From Hysterangium stoloniferum (Eukaryota; Basidiomycota; Agaricomycetes; Hysterangiales; Hysterangiaceae), in contig WHVD01000129.1 in the NCBI GenBank assembly GCA_015178975.1, positions 124,001 through 188,000 on the forward strand: DNA of 64,000 bases, read 5' to 3'. This document shows positions 1 to 10,600 of the stretch, piece by piece. Every line of letters starts with the position of its first letter. Position 1 is the stretch's first letter. The notes beneath the pieces are model-generated. The model ran no database searches and was not told the DNA's origin. It saw nothing but the letters and a program-made list of their open reading frames with translations. The position numbers were made by a program, and so were the translations under genes.

Positions 1-181
1 TCCTGTCTCATTCAAGCCAACACCCAACAAGTCAAGTAAGTAATTGGACCAAGATCATGAAGTTTGAAGTGGCTCTCCAAATAATTTTTGAGCTTCTTGA
101 TAGCCTTCCTGGATTTGGGTACAATAATCATGTCATCTACAAATACTGTTAGAATAACTTTCACACCATCCTTTTGGTAGA

Positions 182-919
182 TGTTACGACCGTGTCGCAA
201 CCCTATCGGTCCCCGAGGTTATCGCCACATATCGACAATTCAAGTTACTGTTCAAGTCACCACATCGGAAACCATTGGCCTCCCGACACTGACGTACGCT
301 TTCGCGGTGATCAAACTCCATTTACACCCATGTCAAAATATACTCGAACTATCTGGTTAAACTCTGATACGTCCCTTTTATTATGATGATCCGCTCTATC
401 CTATGTTTCACATATGTCTATATATATTTGTAACCCTTGAACTATTTCCTTTTACCGTAATTCCGCTCTCGGTTATCATCGGCCTCCGAACTAATCATAA
501 ACTTCCCGTTCCTAGTCAAGCTTATTGTTAATACCGTTTTCCGCCCTTCTCCTAGTTAGTATTTTCTAGATGCCTGATACTTGTACATATATGAACCTGC
601 TGTAGTTGTAGTTACTAGGCAATCAGAATATCAACTCAGAATACCCTCTTACACCTCCAGAAGTCTCATACTAATAATTCCGTCTTCTGCCTTCACATGC
701 GCTTGCCCCCCTTTCAACCCCTTGGCCTGACACTCGACTTATCTCTCGATTCCGATTGGTAGTTCACCAAGAGGTATTCGTGGAGACTAGTCTTTGCCCA
801 CCTGAAATTTAAGGACACCCAACAGATTACTGTGAGGGCGCAGCACATAAGCTGAAGCCAAGTCCTTCTGATCGGTCCCCATTGGTCCACCGACATTAGT
901 CAGTTTCTAGTTCTTAACA
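182..919 (+). mobile_element. Solo LTR, family A, inserted in Copia
   Basis: A 738-bp LTR starting TGTTACGACCG and ending TTCTTAACA. The five bases on each side are GTAGA (177-181 and 920-924), a perfect target-site duplication, and Copia reading frames flank both sides. It matches the LTRs at 26247-26968 and 29914-30637, which lie in the opposite orientation. Orientation is set by analogy with family C, where a polypurine tract precedes the TGTTAGG end. It still holds CpG sites, so it is younger than the host Copia. Confidence 0.88.
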
Positions 920-1359
920 GTAGATCAAGATGCTGTGATCACAAAAAACTTGTTTGAAACCCAAGCTGAACAAGGCAGCATTCAACTTCTTGTGCCAGAT
1001 ATGAGGTGATTGACACAGACCATAAAGACCCTTCAATAGAAGTAAGAACTCATCATGAGCACCTTGGTGAAAATACTCAGGTTGCTGCATGTAGACTCTT
1101 CTTCAAGTTCACCATGCAAAAATGCAGAGGAAATGAATACTCTTAAGTTCCATATCTTCAAGTGCTGCTAATGCTAGGACAGCATGCAGAGTTGCCCATT
1201 TGGCAGTAGGAGTAAATGTGTCAATGAAGTCAAAACCTGGTCACTGGGCATAGCCCTTGGCAACAAGCTGAGCTTTGAACTTGTCAATTGACCCATCCTT
1301 CTTATGCTTGATCACCAATACCCAATGAGACCCAATAGCTTTACAACCTTCTGGGAGTG

Positions 1360-1803
1360 TGTTAGGACCAGGAAACCTGCTGGGACCTGGAGCCCATCCT
1401 ATATGCACTTGATCTCTATATTGTATGAACCAGTCACCAGACCCCAACTGGACATTCCAGAACCCCTTGTTCCCAATTCATCCTTACCCATTTGACATCT
1501 GGTTTATTGTTTAATTGTATGCCTGTTATGTCTTTTTGTATCTCTGAATTACATAGTAGTACAATAGTCTATAGGTCTATAGTCAAGTAGCTATCTGGAC
1601 ATACAATCTGATCAGAAAATCAACTGAGTGACTCTCTAGTAACTTTCCCCTACATATTCTACCCACAGGCTTCCCATCTGCTCCTGTCTGAAATTGGACA
1701 ACACAATCTTGCAAGGGCACAGCACAAAAGCTGAAGCCACATCCTTCCCTGGAATGTCCACAGGTTTCCCCCAGAGACTCACCTGTAAGCCCTGTGCTTA
1801 ACA
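1360..1803 (+). mobile_element. Solo LTR, family B (short variant), inserted in Copia
   Basis: A 444-bp segment beginning TGTTAGGACC and ending TGCTTAACA, flanked by GAGTG (1355-1359) and GAGTA (1804-1808), a 5-bp duplication with one difference. It matches the 804-bp LTR at 21465-22268 at both ends but is shorter in the middle. Copia reverse-transcriptase coding sequence lies on either side. Confidence 0.8.
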
Positions 1804-3286
1804 GAGTATGGCCAAGCTAAAATTACATTCCATTCTCAAGCAAAGATTCCATTTCAGCATATGCAGTATCATACCACTTGTCATACTCAGAGCTTTTTAA
1901 GGCCTCTGCAAGGGTTCCAGGTGCATCATTGTGTGTATTGGCTTTGTAGATAAATTTAAATTTTTTTTATAGAGATTTCTTTTTAACTAACTGTTAGGGC
2001 TTCTTTTTTAGATTTAGATGATGAAAGGAACCTTGCATGGTGTCCTCTACTTCATCACTGAACTCAACTAAAGGAGTAGACTCCTTATAATTCTGCAAGT
2101 TTTGACTCATGGAAGGATCAATCTGTTAAAGTAAGGTGAAGACTAATGTCAGTACATGATGGACACAAACAAAAAATGTTAACTACTACTAAGCAAACAT
2201 ACAGTAGTACTATAGATTTTCTACTTAATTGTAAAAATTATAAATGAAAAGAAAGTGAGATTATTATCTGATTATATCATATTCCAACACAATCTGTGGG
2301 TAGTGTGTGGGAGGAACCTTGTTCTTGGACGGATGTTGATGTGTGGGCTCAGTCAACTTGTTTGCTCTTCTGTCATGGCATGAAGGGCCAGGTTGGATAG
2401 GAGGACTTGGTGAACTCTCAGAACTGGAATCAAAACTAGAGCCAGATTGAGGAGCCAAAGCATTACCCTCATTTTCTCCCACCTAATTTGGTTCCTGTTG
2501 AGCTCCCACTGAATAGACTGGGAAGGTCCAGGAACAAATATATCAATATATTGTGGTATGATTGTAGAGATATCAGAAATAGGAGCAGGTATTGGAGGTT
2601 TGGACAATCCTGGTAGGACTCTCTCATCAAAGACAGCATTATTACTGATCATAGTCTTCTTAGTCAGTGGATTGTAAAATAACCAACCATTATAGTCTAG
2701 AGGATATCCAATGAAACACACTTCTGTGTGTGAGAGCCAAGTCCAGTATGTTGATCCTTCTGCACATGCACATAGATAGTGCATCCAAATAACCAAGATG
2801 TGACACATCTGGCTCCTTGCCATGAAAGGCAATGTAAGGCAGTCATTGAGAGCAGTAGTAGGTGAGCAATTGTGCACATGAATAATGGCAAGCAGCAAAT
2901 CTCCAAAATGAGGGATGACATGGAAGGAGGGGATAGATACCTATGGAGATTAAGGGATGAGGAGAATGTTGATGGAGGAAGGAAGGGAAGTTAGTGATAT
3001 TTGATTGATAGTAAGTTTGGATGATGAGACAATACTGGATATGATATAGATGCATATTATGACAAATGATGAAACTAACTAGACTGTGTGATGAGAGGGG
3101 CTGTGGTTGGTACCAAAGTATATACTGTACATATATGAAATTGAGTGCATGACTGTGATTGTGACTCAAAGCTTGAATTGACTCAAGTTACATTCCAATT
3201 AGACTCTCTACAATGGATATAACAATAACTACCATAAAAACAGTAATGAGTTAATACTGTTGGAAGTGAATTAGAGATGAGGTAAC

Positions 3287-3325
3287 ATACCTCAGTTGAT
3301 GCACAGTGTGAATCAACTGAGGTAT
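3287..3325. repeat. Perfect 14-bp inverted repeat (hairpin)
   Basis: ATACCTCAGTTGAT at 3287-3300 is the exact reverse complement of 3312-3325, with an 11-nt loop. A related hairpin (CCTCAGTTG ... CAACTGAGG) lies at about 6354-6387, just after a Copia RNase H fragment. The hairpin may therefore belong to a Copia LTR: a sequence from TGTTGGAAG at 3258 to CTACAACA at 3520 would have LTR-like ends, but no flanking duplication is seen. Confidence 0.6.
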
Positions 3326-3531
3326 AATGTAATATCCTTGGTGGTTCTTATATGAAGTTTAAGGGTGAAAAATGAAGGGGTGAACAATATTAGGGAAATA
3401 TAGTAGACAATCAAACAAAGAACTCCAAGACACAATTGGTACCTTGTAACCCTGTGGTATAGTATAATGGCCTTGGTCATTCTCATGATCATGAGTATGT
3501 GATAGCCCCTTACTACAACAATGGACATAGA

Positions 3532-4268
3532 TGTTAAGATCTAAGCTGGGAAGAGGGGAAATGCTCTAGTTGGAGGGCTGATCCTGGAAAATGAGTTAAT
3601 TGGGGGCCGACAATAGAGATCATACTAGTTGGGAGGTCCCACTCTATAACTGTAGTGGAGCTTGGCTTCAACTTATGTGTTGCACCCTCACATGAACTGT
3701 CAGGCTGCTCTGGTATTTCAAACAGAGCAGATAGTACAATATGTACAATATGAGTAGAAATCAACACTTAGCTTGATCAATCAGGGGGCCAAATCACTAA
3801 TAGTCTAAGAGTAGAGAGTTGCAGCTTGCTGAAGACCACTCTTTAAGAATATAGTGATGAGAGGAAAAAGGCAAAAAACTAAGAGGGGCTAATCTAAGTC
3901 AATATTCAAACTGAAGAACTGTAGTGTACATGGAAAAAGCTTTATACTACATCAAGATGGTGATCAGAAGGCCAATCAGAGAAGTGAAGTGTAGGATGGA
4001 TCACAGGGAAGTGATGTCAAGGTGGGGAGAGATAGAAACTAATGTATGGTACTAAGAAACAATACTAAGTGGCAAAATAAGAGTATATGTAGAGACAGAA
4101 ATGGAAGAATGGGTGGAGTGGAGATGGAATGGGGTGGGAGTATACTATAAACAAGTATTGGGGGTGCCACAAGGGGTAATGATGTGAGCAGAGGCTCCAA
4201 TAATGAGACGATGAGGGTTTTCTAGTGAGAAACAAGTTGTGGGAGTCTGAAACGATGGGATCCTAACA
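3532..4268 (-). mobile_element. Solo LTR, family C
   Basis: A 737-bp LTR with ends TGTTAAGATC and GATCCTAACA, flanked by the perfect 5-bp duplication ATAGA (3527-3531 and 4269-4273). Related copies are at 18576-19088, 19175, 20879 and 30693-32134. Strand is assigned because in the copy at 20879 a polypurine tract lies directly before TGTTAGGATCC. CpG-poor and old. Confidence 0.85.
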
Positions 4269-4834
4269 ATAGACATGGACAAGTGAGATGAAGGTTCACT
4301 GATGTTAACTACAAACCCACAGTGGTACACAACATGTCTCTAATGTGCTATGTCACTAAATCTAACAATTGTACCCTTGACAAAAAACTTGGTGAGTTTA
4401 GTTTCAATTTACTAGATGCAGGAACATGTCTTTACATATGTACATATACAGTGAGGGACAAAATCCTTCCAATGATTTTTAGTTGTGCAAAGATTCTTGA
4501 ATAACTCAAGAACCACTGTAGCTACAGACTTGAAATTTGGTGAGTAGTTAGGTGTATATGTTATCTATTTACCCTAAAATTATTATGAGATAAGCATCAG
4601 TATTTCCCACACTATAAATAAAATACTAATAAAACACATTGGAAGGGTTTTGTCCCTGTCACATGATTAACACATAACCTTATTGATTATATGCAAATAA
4701 GTGCAAATGAAAATCATGTGACCTGTAAGAATTAGATATGTATACAGCTATTCACTTTCTAATTCAACAACATCCCCACAACTCAACATTCTACACCATG
4801 AAGGCTCTTACTTCTGCTTAGCCACATTCTCACT

Positions 4835-5853
4835 TTGCTCAATAAGGGCAAGTCTGCCTCTCAGATCTCTGAAATCACTGGCTGGGGTCTGTCCACTATA
4901 TCCAAAATTTGCTCCACCCATTGTCCATCACTTGCCAAATCATCTGGTGGCCATCCATGCAATTTTCCCCTCAGATATTCATTATTCCATTTGACAGATC
5001 ACTTCTCAGAAGGCTGAACATGCTACTGGGGTCACGAAAACCCTTCAAGATATGACTGGGGAGTCCAGTTCAGTGAGGACTGTTCATAGGGCACTCAAGA
5101 AGGCTGGAATGAGGGCTGTGGTGAAGAGAAAAAGGCCTTTACTCACTAAGAGGCATAGGAAGGCAAGGATGGACTTTGCTCTGGCACACAAGGACTGGAC
5201 TATGGATGATTGGAAGAGGGTTGTTTGGTCAGACGAGACAAAAATCAATCATTTGGGGTCAGATGGGAGGAAGTGGGTGTGGAAAAGGGCAGGAGAGGGG
5301 CTCAGTGATAGGCTGGTTGAGGGTACAGTCAAGTTTGGAGGAGGAAATATGATGTTGTGGGGCTGTATGTATCTTGTGGGAAGGACCAGGATATTCCACC
5401 AAGATTGATGGAAGGATGGATGCTGACCTTTATGTTAACATTCTGGAAGATGAACTTCAAGCAACCATGGAGTATTATAGCAAGGATACAGAAGATGTAG
5501 TCTTTCAGCAGGACAATGACCCCAAACACAAGAGCAAGAAGGCCACCAATTGGTTCAAAGACAATGGATTTGTGGTTATGGTATCGCCACCTCAGTCTGC
5601 TGATCTTAACCCAATTGAACACCTCTGGAATTGCCTCAAAAGGAAGCTGGGAGAGTATGAAGTGGCACCCCAGAGTATTCATGAGTTGTGGGAGAGGGTT
5701 CAGGCAGAGTGGGAGAGGGTTCAGGCAGAGTGGGAGAGGGTTCAGGCAGAGTGGGAGAGGGTTCAGGCAGAGTGGGAGAGGGTTCAGGCAGAGTGGGAGA
5801 GGGTTCAGGCAGAGTGGGAGAGGGTTCAGGCAGAGTGGTTCAGTGGTTCTTGA
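4835..5853 (+). pseudogene. Tc1-type transposase, frameshifted
   Basis: Cut-and-paste transposase in three reading-frame blocks. Positions 4835-5017 carry an N-terminal helix-turn-helix-like part (ASQISEITG). Positions 5052-5408 carry the basic linker, the first catalytic Asp in VVWSDETKIN and the KFGGGN block. Positions 5374-5853 carry the second Asp in QQDNDPKHKSK and the final Glu in DLNPIEHLW, as expected for the DD34E family. The frame changes twice (near 5018-5052 and near 5374-5408), so no single product is made. The C-terminus is extended by a tandem repeat encoding WERVQAE seven times, which ordinary Tc1 transposases lack. Ordinary family length is about 340 residues, consistent with this span. 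Confidence 0.88.
5689..5835 (+). repeat. 21-bp minisatellite, 7 copies, in frame at the transposase C-terminus
   Basis: Seven exact head-to-tail copies of a 21-bp unit (TGGGAGAGGGTTCAGGCAGA plus G) encode WERVQAE. They lie in the last frame of the transposase and end 18 bp before its stop. Copies look identical, so the expansion is recent relative to the frameshifts. Confidence 0.95.
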
Positions 5854-5949
5854 GTTATTCAAGAATCTTTGCACAACTAAAAAATCATTGGAAGGGTTTT
5901 GTCCCTCACTGTTATACAGGACAGTATTTGGTATATCTGTGAAGTTTTT

Positions 5950-6303
5950 TTTGAGAATATAGGATTTGAACAAAAAACACTTACCAAACTTTTAGATGAT
6001 AATCAAGCTGCTATCATTCTTTCCAAAGCCCCTCAATTCCACACATGTATGAAGCACATTCAGAGAAAGTACCACTTCCTCCATGACAATTTAGTATGGA
6101 AGGGACAAGTGGTGATCAGATATATTCAAACAAATGATATGGTTGTGATATCTTCACTAAGTCACTTACATATGACAAGTACTGGAAATTCATACACACT
6201 ATGGGACTCAGGTTGTGCTCAAATGGGAGTGTCAGAAATCAAGTGTAAGTCGGTCCAAGCTTACCATATACCACATACAAGAGTCACACATGTAGATTGT
6301 TGA
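5950..6303 (+). mobile_element. Copia fragment: RNase H end of pol
   Basis: Plus-strand sequence encodes the Copia RNase H tail (LLDDNQAAIILSKAP, then a KHIQRKYHFLHD block that matches the usual KHID.RYHF.R). It starts just right of transposon A and ends near a TGTTGATGG motif at about 6298 that could start a 3' LTR. It is opposite in strand to the Copia at 1-3257, so it is a separate or rearranged copy. Broken relic. Confidence 0.75.
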
Positions 6304-7244
6304 TGGAGGACAGGCTGGTTGTTTGTCATTCTTTACTTTTCAGTTTTTCTTTTCCTCAGTTGTAGCACTCACTCTGTGCAACTGAGGTTTGTAGTTATGT
6401 CATGTTACAAGTGCTTGCTTACTTACACTACATATAGTATCTTTATTTAGATTTTGAGAGTAGACTTACTGTAATCCTGCCGTCAATTGGGATCACTGGC
6501 AGTCATACAAGTTGACAGGACCACAGTGTATTGTCCAGAACAAGAACAGGATACAGACAGATGCAGCGTACGGTAAGGGAAGAGAAGGAAAACTACCTAG
6601 GCTTTATATGCTGTGATCATGTGGTAGAACAAAAGGAGTGGAACAAAGGAGTGGAACAAAGGAGTGGAACAAAGGGACAATGAGTAAGACTGGGGCGCCA
6701 GGCTTACACTTACAGCCAATAATGTATCTCACCTACTATGTCCTGGAGACAGCTTGAGATTTAACCACTGCTGGGGTCCCAGTGGCGGGATCGATCCTCC
6801 ATTGCAAGAGAATAACTATGCCGTGGTTCTACAAACCAAAATGGACGGCATGTTTAGAACTGGATTTTCAGCCTCACCAAGAAATAGCCACATCCCACCA
6901 GCATACACATTTCTTCTTATATATTATATTTTATTAAGTGAAATATTCCATGCGGTTGTTCTAGGCTAGCCAATATATACTAACTATGATTTTGATGCAC
7001 CATAATTGCACTACCGTTTCAAGCACATTAAGTGTATCTCTTTCTCTCTCTCCTTCCTCTAACAACGATCCGTATTCACACGCGACATCGGTCGCAATCT
7101 CTAAATTCCAACGATTAATTACCATTTCGTCTTGAAACGTATCTGAAATCATCCAGTTCTCCTGTATCTTCATAAACGTCACCCAGCCGCCACCCTACAG
7201 ACCCTGTACACCGTCACAAAACTATTACGAGGCGGAGATGTTGG
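6304..7244. other. Non-coding stretch, possible Copia LTR, 13-bp tandem repeat
   Basis: No gene is supported. The left part may be a Copia LTR containing the CCTCAGTTG/CAACTGAGG hairpin at about 6354-6387. Three exact 13-bp units (GGAGTGGAACAAA) occupy 6635-6673. Position 6961-7182 has an open minus-strand frame of 73 codons without a recognisable domain. Confidence 0.4.
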
Positions 7245-7593
7245 TGTTAAAAGTGACCTGTGACTTACTGTGACACGTGACACACACAAGTCTGAGGAAA
7301 GTTATTGCTATTCAGGTCACTAACTACAAGCTTATATATGTTATACATCAGTAGACTTGTCAGCTGTCATAAGTGACAGCTGGTTGACAGCTGGTTGACA
7401 GCTGTCATAAGTGACAGCTGATTGACAGCTTGAATGGAAACTGACAGCTGATTGACAGCTGGAATACAAAGTGACAGCTGATTGACAGCTGTCATGGGAA
7501 ATGAACTGGGAATACCCTGGAACATGCTGGAAGCTTCTAGAAGGTTCTAGAAGGTTCCAGAAGGTTTTGGAGACAGTGGAGGCAGTTTTAACA
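7245..7593 (-). repeat. 3' LTR of the young Copia
   Basis: 349 bp, apparently identical to 12062-12410. It contains a run of GACAGCTG-type motifs (CAGCTGTCA, CAGCTGATTGACAGCTG) repeated at about 7368-7487 and three AGAAGGTTCTAG-like units at about 7535-7567. Such U3 repeats are typical of LTR promoters. Confidence 0.97.
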
Positions 7594-7690
7594 GACCCCC
7601 CTGATCTCACATGTCTCCAAAGAAAAAGAAACAGAGAGAGAGAGAGAGAGACTTTGCTAAACTACAGAGAGTAAGAAAGAAAACAAGAAA

Positions 7691-10600
7691 CTAAGTCCTT
7701 ATACCCATTCCATCACGGCAAAATTGAACCTTGGGAGTAGATAGAGGCTTGGTTAGAATATCTGCAATTTGTTCTGCAGTAGGAATATAGGAAGGAGCAA
7801 TACACTTGGCATTTACAGCATCCCTAAGCCAATAGTAGCGCAGGTCAAGATGTTTCATCCTTCCATGATGCTCAGGGTTCTTAGCAACACTGATGGCAGA
7901 CTGGTTGTCAATGTGTAGAGTGGAGGGTTGATCAACTTGGTAGCCAAATTCACCTAGGATTTGCCGCATCCAGGCAATCTCCTTGCCAGCTTCTACAGCA
8001 GAGACAAATTCTGCTTCAGTTGTAGAAAGTGTGACAATACTTTGCAGTTTACTACTCCAGCCAATAGCACCTCCAGCCATCATAGTTACATAACCACCAG
8101 TGGATCTTCCAGAATCAATGCAATCACCATGAGCAGCATCAGTGTATGTGGTGAATAGTTCAGAGCCACATTTACCAGAGTAATGCAACTTGTATTCCAG
8201 TGTACCTTTTAGGTATCTGAACAAGTGCTTCACTGCTGTCCAATGCTTTGGTCCAGGATTGCCATTAAAACGTGCCAAGTAGGACACAGTATAAGCAATA
8301 TCTGGACGGGTCATAGTAGCCAGGTATTGTAAAGACCCAACAGCACTGAGATAAGGAACACTACGCATGAAATCCACCTCTGCAGCATTCTCAGGACCCA
8401 TTTCTTTGGAAAGAGATGTACCAGGTGTCATAGGTGTGAGAACTGGATGACAGTCAGACATGTTATAACGCTCAAGCATGTTGAGAATAAACTGTCGCTG
8501 ATCAAGAGTAAGGAGTCGCTTAGAGCGATCTCTGCCAACTCCCACACCAAGTAAATAAACAGTGGATCCAAGATCACGGCATTTGAAATGCAGGGACAAT
8601 TGCTTGACAGCTTTGTCAATGGCAAGAGTGGACTTGGATGCAAATGTAATATCATCAATGTAAATGGGTACAAAGATCTTCACCTCTCCATTTGAATAAA
8701 TGTAAACAGAGGTATCAGATTCAATTCGTTTGAACTCCATTTCAGTAAGTGCACCATGTAACTTGATGTTCCATTGACGAGATCCCTGCTTGAGACCATA
8801 AAGTGATTTCAAGAGTCTGAGAACCTTATTAGGACCTCCTTGATGGAAGCCTTCAGGTTGTCTCATATAAATTGTCTCATCAAGGTCACCATGGGTGAAA
8901 GCAGCAGAAATGTCAACAGAGCGCAAGTCCATGTCTTCAATGGCAGCTAGGGCCAGAATCAAACGCAGAGTTGCAGGTCTAAAAGTAGGTGCAAACACTT
9001 CATTGTAGTCAATGCCAGGACGTTGTGAGTATCCTTTGGCAACAAGGCGAGCTTTATAACGCTCAATTGTGCCATCTGCATTGTGTTTGACTTTAAACAC
9101 CCAACCAGAACCAATTGCCTTTGCACCAACTGGGAGGTCAACAAGTTCCCATGTCTTGTTTTCTACCAGTGTATTATACTCTGCATTGATAGCCTCTTGC
9201 CATTTATCTGCATCATCACCTTTCATAGCCTGCTTGTAGTTTTGTGGATCAGCAGTTGAAGCTGTTCCAACAAACTGTACTTCCTCATAATCAATGTCTT
9301 CATCATCATCTTCAGCTAGAGCTGGAGCTGGTTGTACCTTCCACCATTCACCAGGTTGCTTTGGAACACGCTGAGAGCGACGAAGCTGTGGTTCTGGTGC
9401 AGGTGGAGGAGGTAGTTGAATGGGTTCAGGAAGTGCAGGAATCTGAGCAGGAGGTGCAGGAATCTGAACAGGAGGTGCAGGAATATAAGCAGGAGGTGCA
9501 GGAATATGAGTAGGAGGGACAGAAATATCATTATCCCTCTCTACTTCTGGCACAAATAAAGGAATGTCAGAGTTTGGTATATTTGGGAAAAGCCTAATAT
9601 TAGGCATTGGTCCAGTAGTAGATAGACCAGGAAAGTGGCGTTCATCAAATACAGCCCGTTCAGAGATGATAAACTTCTTTGTAACAGGGTTGTAGAATTG
9701 CCAACCTTTGTATCCCACAGGATAGCCTAGAAAGAGGCATTTCTCCATGTGTGACTGAAGTGACTTCCTTTTGTCCTTTTGAATGTAAACATAGGCAGTA
9801 CACCCCCACACTCGCAAGTTGCTCACATCTGGTTTCTGCTTGTACCATTGCTCATAGGGTGTAGTTTTAGGCAATGGTGCAGTAGGTAGACGATTCCATA
9901 CATAGACATAAGATGTCACAGCATGGTTCCAGAAAGAAGCAGGCATACGCGCCTCATGCATCATGGCAGTGACATGATCAGCCATAGTGCGATTGGCTCT
10001 TTCTGCAACTCCATTCTGTTGAGGGCGATTGCGAGTAGTATGGCGGCGTACTATTCCACATTCATCTGTAAACTTGATAAAGGCATTTGACATATACTCC
10101 CCCCCTTTGTCATCCTGCAGAGCTTTGACCTTGCAACCCAGAATATTCTCAGCATAAGCTTTGTATCTCCTGAATGCTTCAAATGCATCACTCTTCCGTT
10201 TCAAGAACAGAACAGCTCGCAACTTGGTGCAATCATCAATAAAGGTTATCCAGTAGTGATAACCCTCAGTTGTTTGCACAGGAAGTGGTCCATGTAGATC
10301 ACTATGAATAAGTTCAAGTGGTATCTGAGAATGACTTGGTGAGATAGGGAATGGACTAGCAGTCATTTTGCCAGCAAGGCAAGGTTCACAGATGGGATCA
10401 GGCTGTTCCTTTGAGTCAAGGTTTAAGCCAACCACCAATCCTTCTCTGATCATCTTCTGGACATCAGCATAGCTGTGGTGTCCAAGACGGCGATGCCAGA
10501 GATTGATATCAAAGGGAAGGGTGGAGACAGCACCAGCTTGCTCAATAATAGGTGCAGTGACACCATTGAGGATACCTGCATTCTGTGCAGTAACTCTGGC

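Larger units (their letters stand above)
1..3257 (-). mobile_element. Degraded Ty1/Copia retrotransposon, 3' part, interrupted by two solo LTRs
   Basis: Minus-strand pieces read as Copia polyprotein. Positions 12-181 carry a reverse-transcriptase segment with the FVDDM box, 920-1359 carry the start of the RT domain (KAIGSHWV and LVAKGYAQ), and 1804-2900 carry the linker and the end of integrase (CFIGYP, GWLFYNP). The three pieces are separated by two solo LTRs, each flanked by a 5-bp duplication, so one older Copia copy was hit twice. The copy runs off the left edge of the window. No gag was recognised to the right, and 2,900-3,257 is AT-rich sequence I cannot assign. The element is clearly a fossil with many breaks and few CpG dinucleotides. 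Family assignment is firm; the outer right boundary is a guess. Confidence 0.8.
4449..5911 (+). mobile_element. Tc1/mariner-type DNA transposon A
   Basis: A 1,463-bp element bounded by inverted repeats of about 70 bp. The left end starts CAGTGAGGGACAAAATCC at 4449 and the right end finishes GTCCCTCACTG at 5911, with matching sequence through to AAGAACCACT. A TA dinucleotide precedes the left end. On the right the flank reads TTA, so the TA duplication is slightly decayed. Inside lies a plus-strand transposase with the Tc1 DDE signature. Left and right inverted repeats are still close to each other, so this copy is old but not ancient. Confidence 0.9.

Noticed and set aside
6760-6830. tRNA-like stretch (GGGATCGATCC resembling a B box)
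   Set aside because: No A box at the right distance and no acceptor stem; could not be folded into a cloverleaf.
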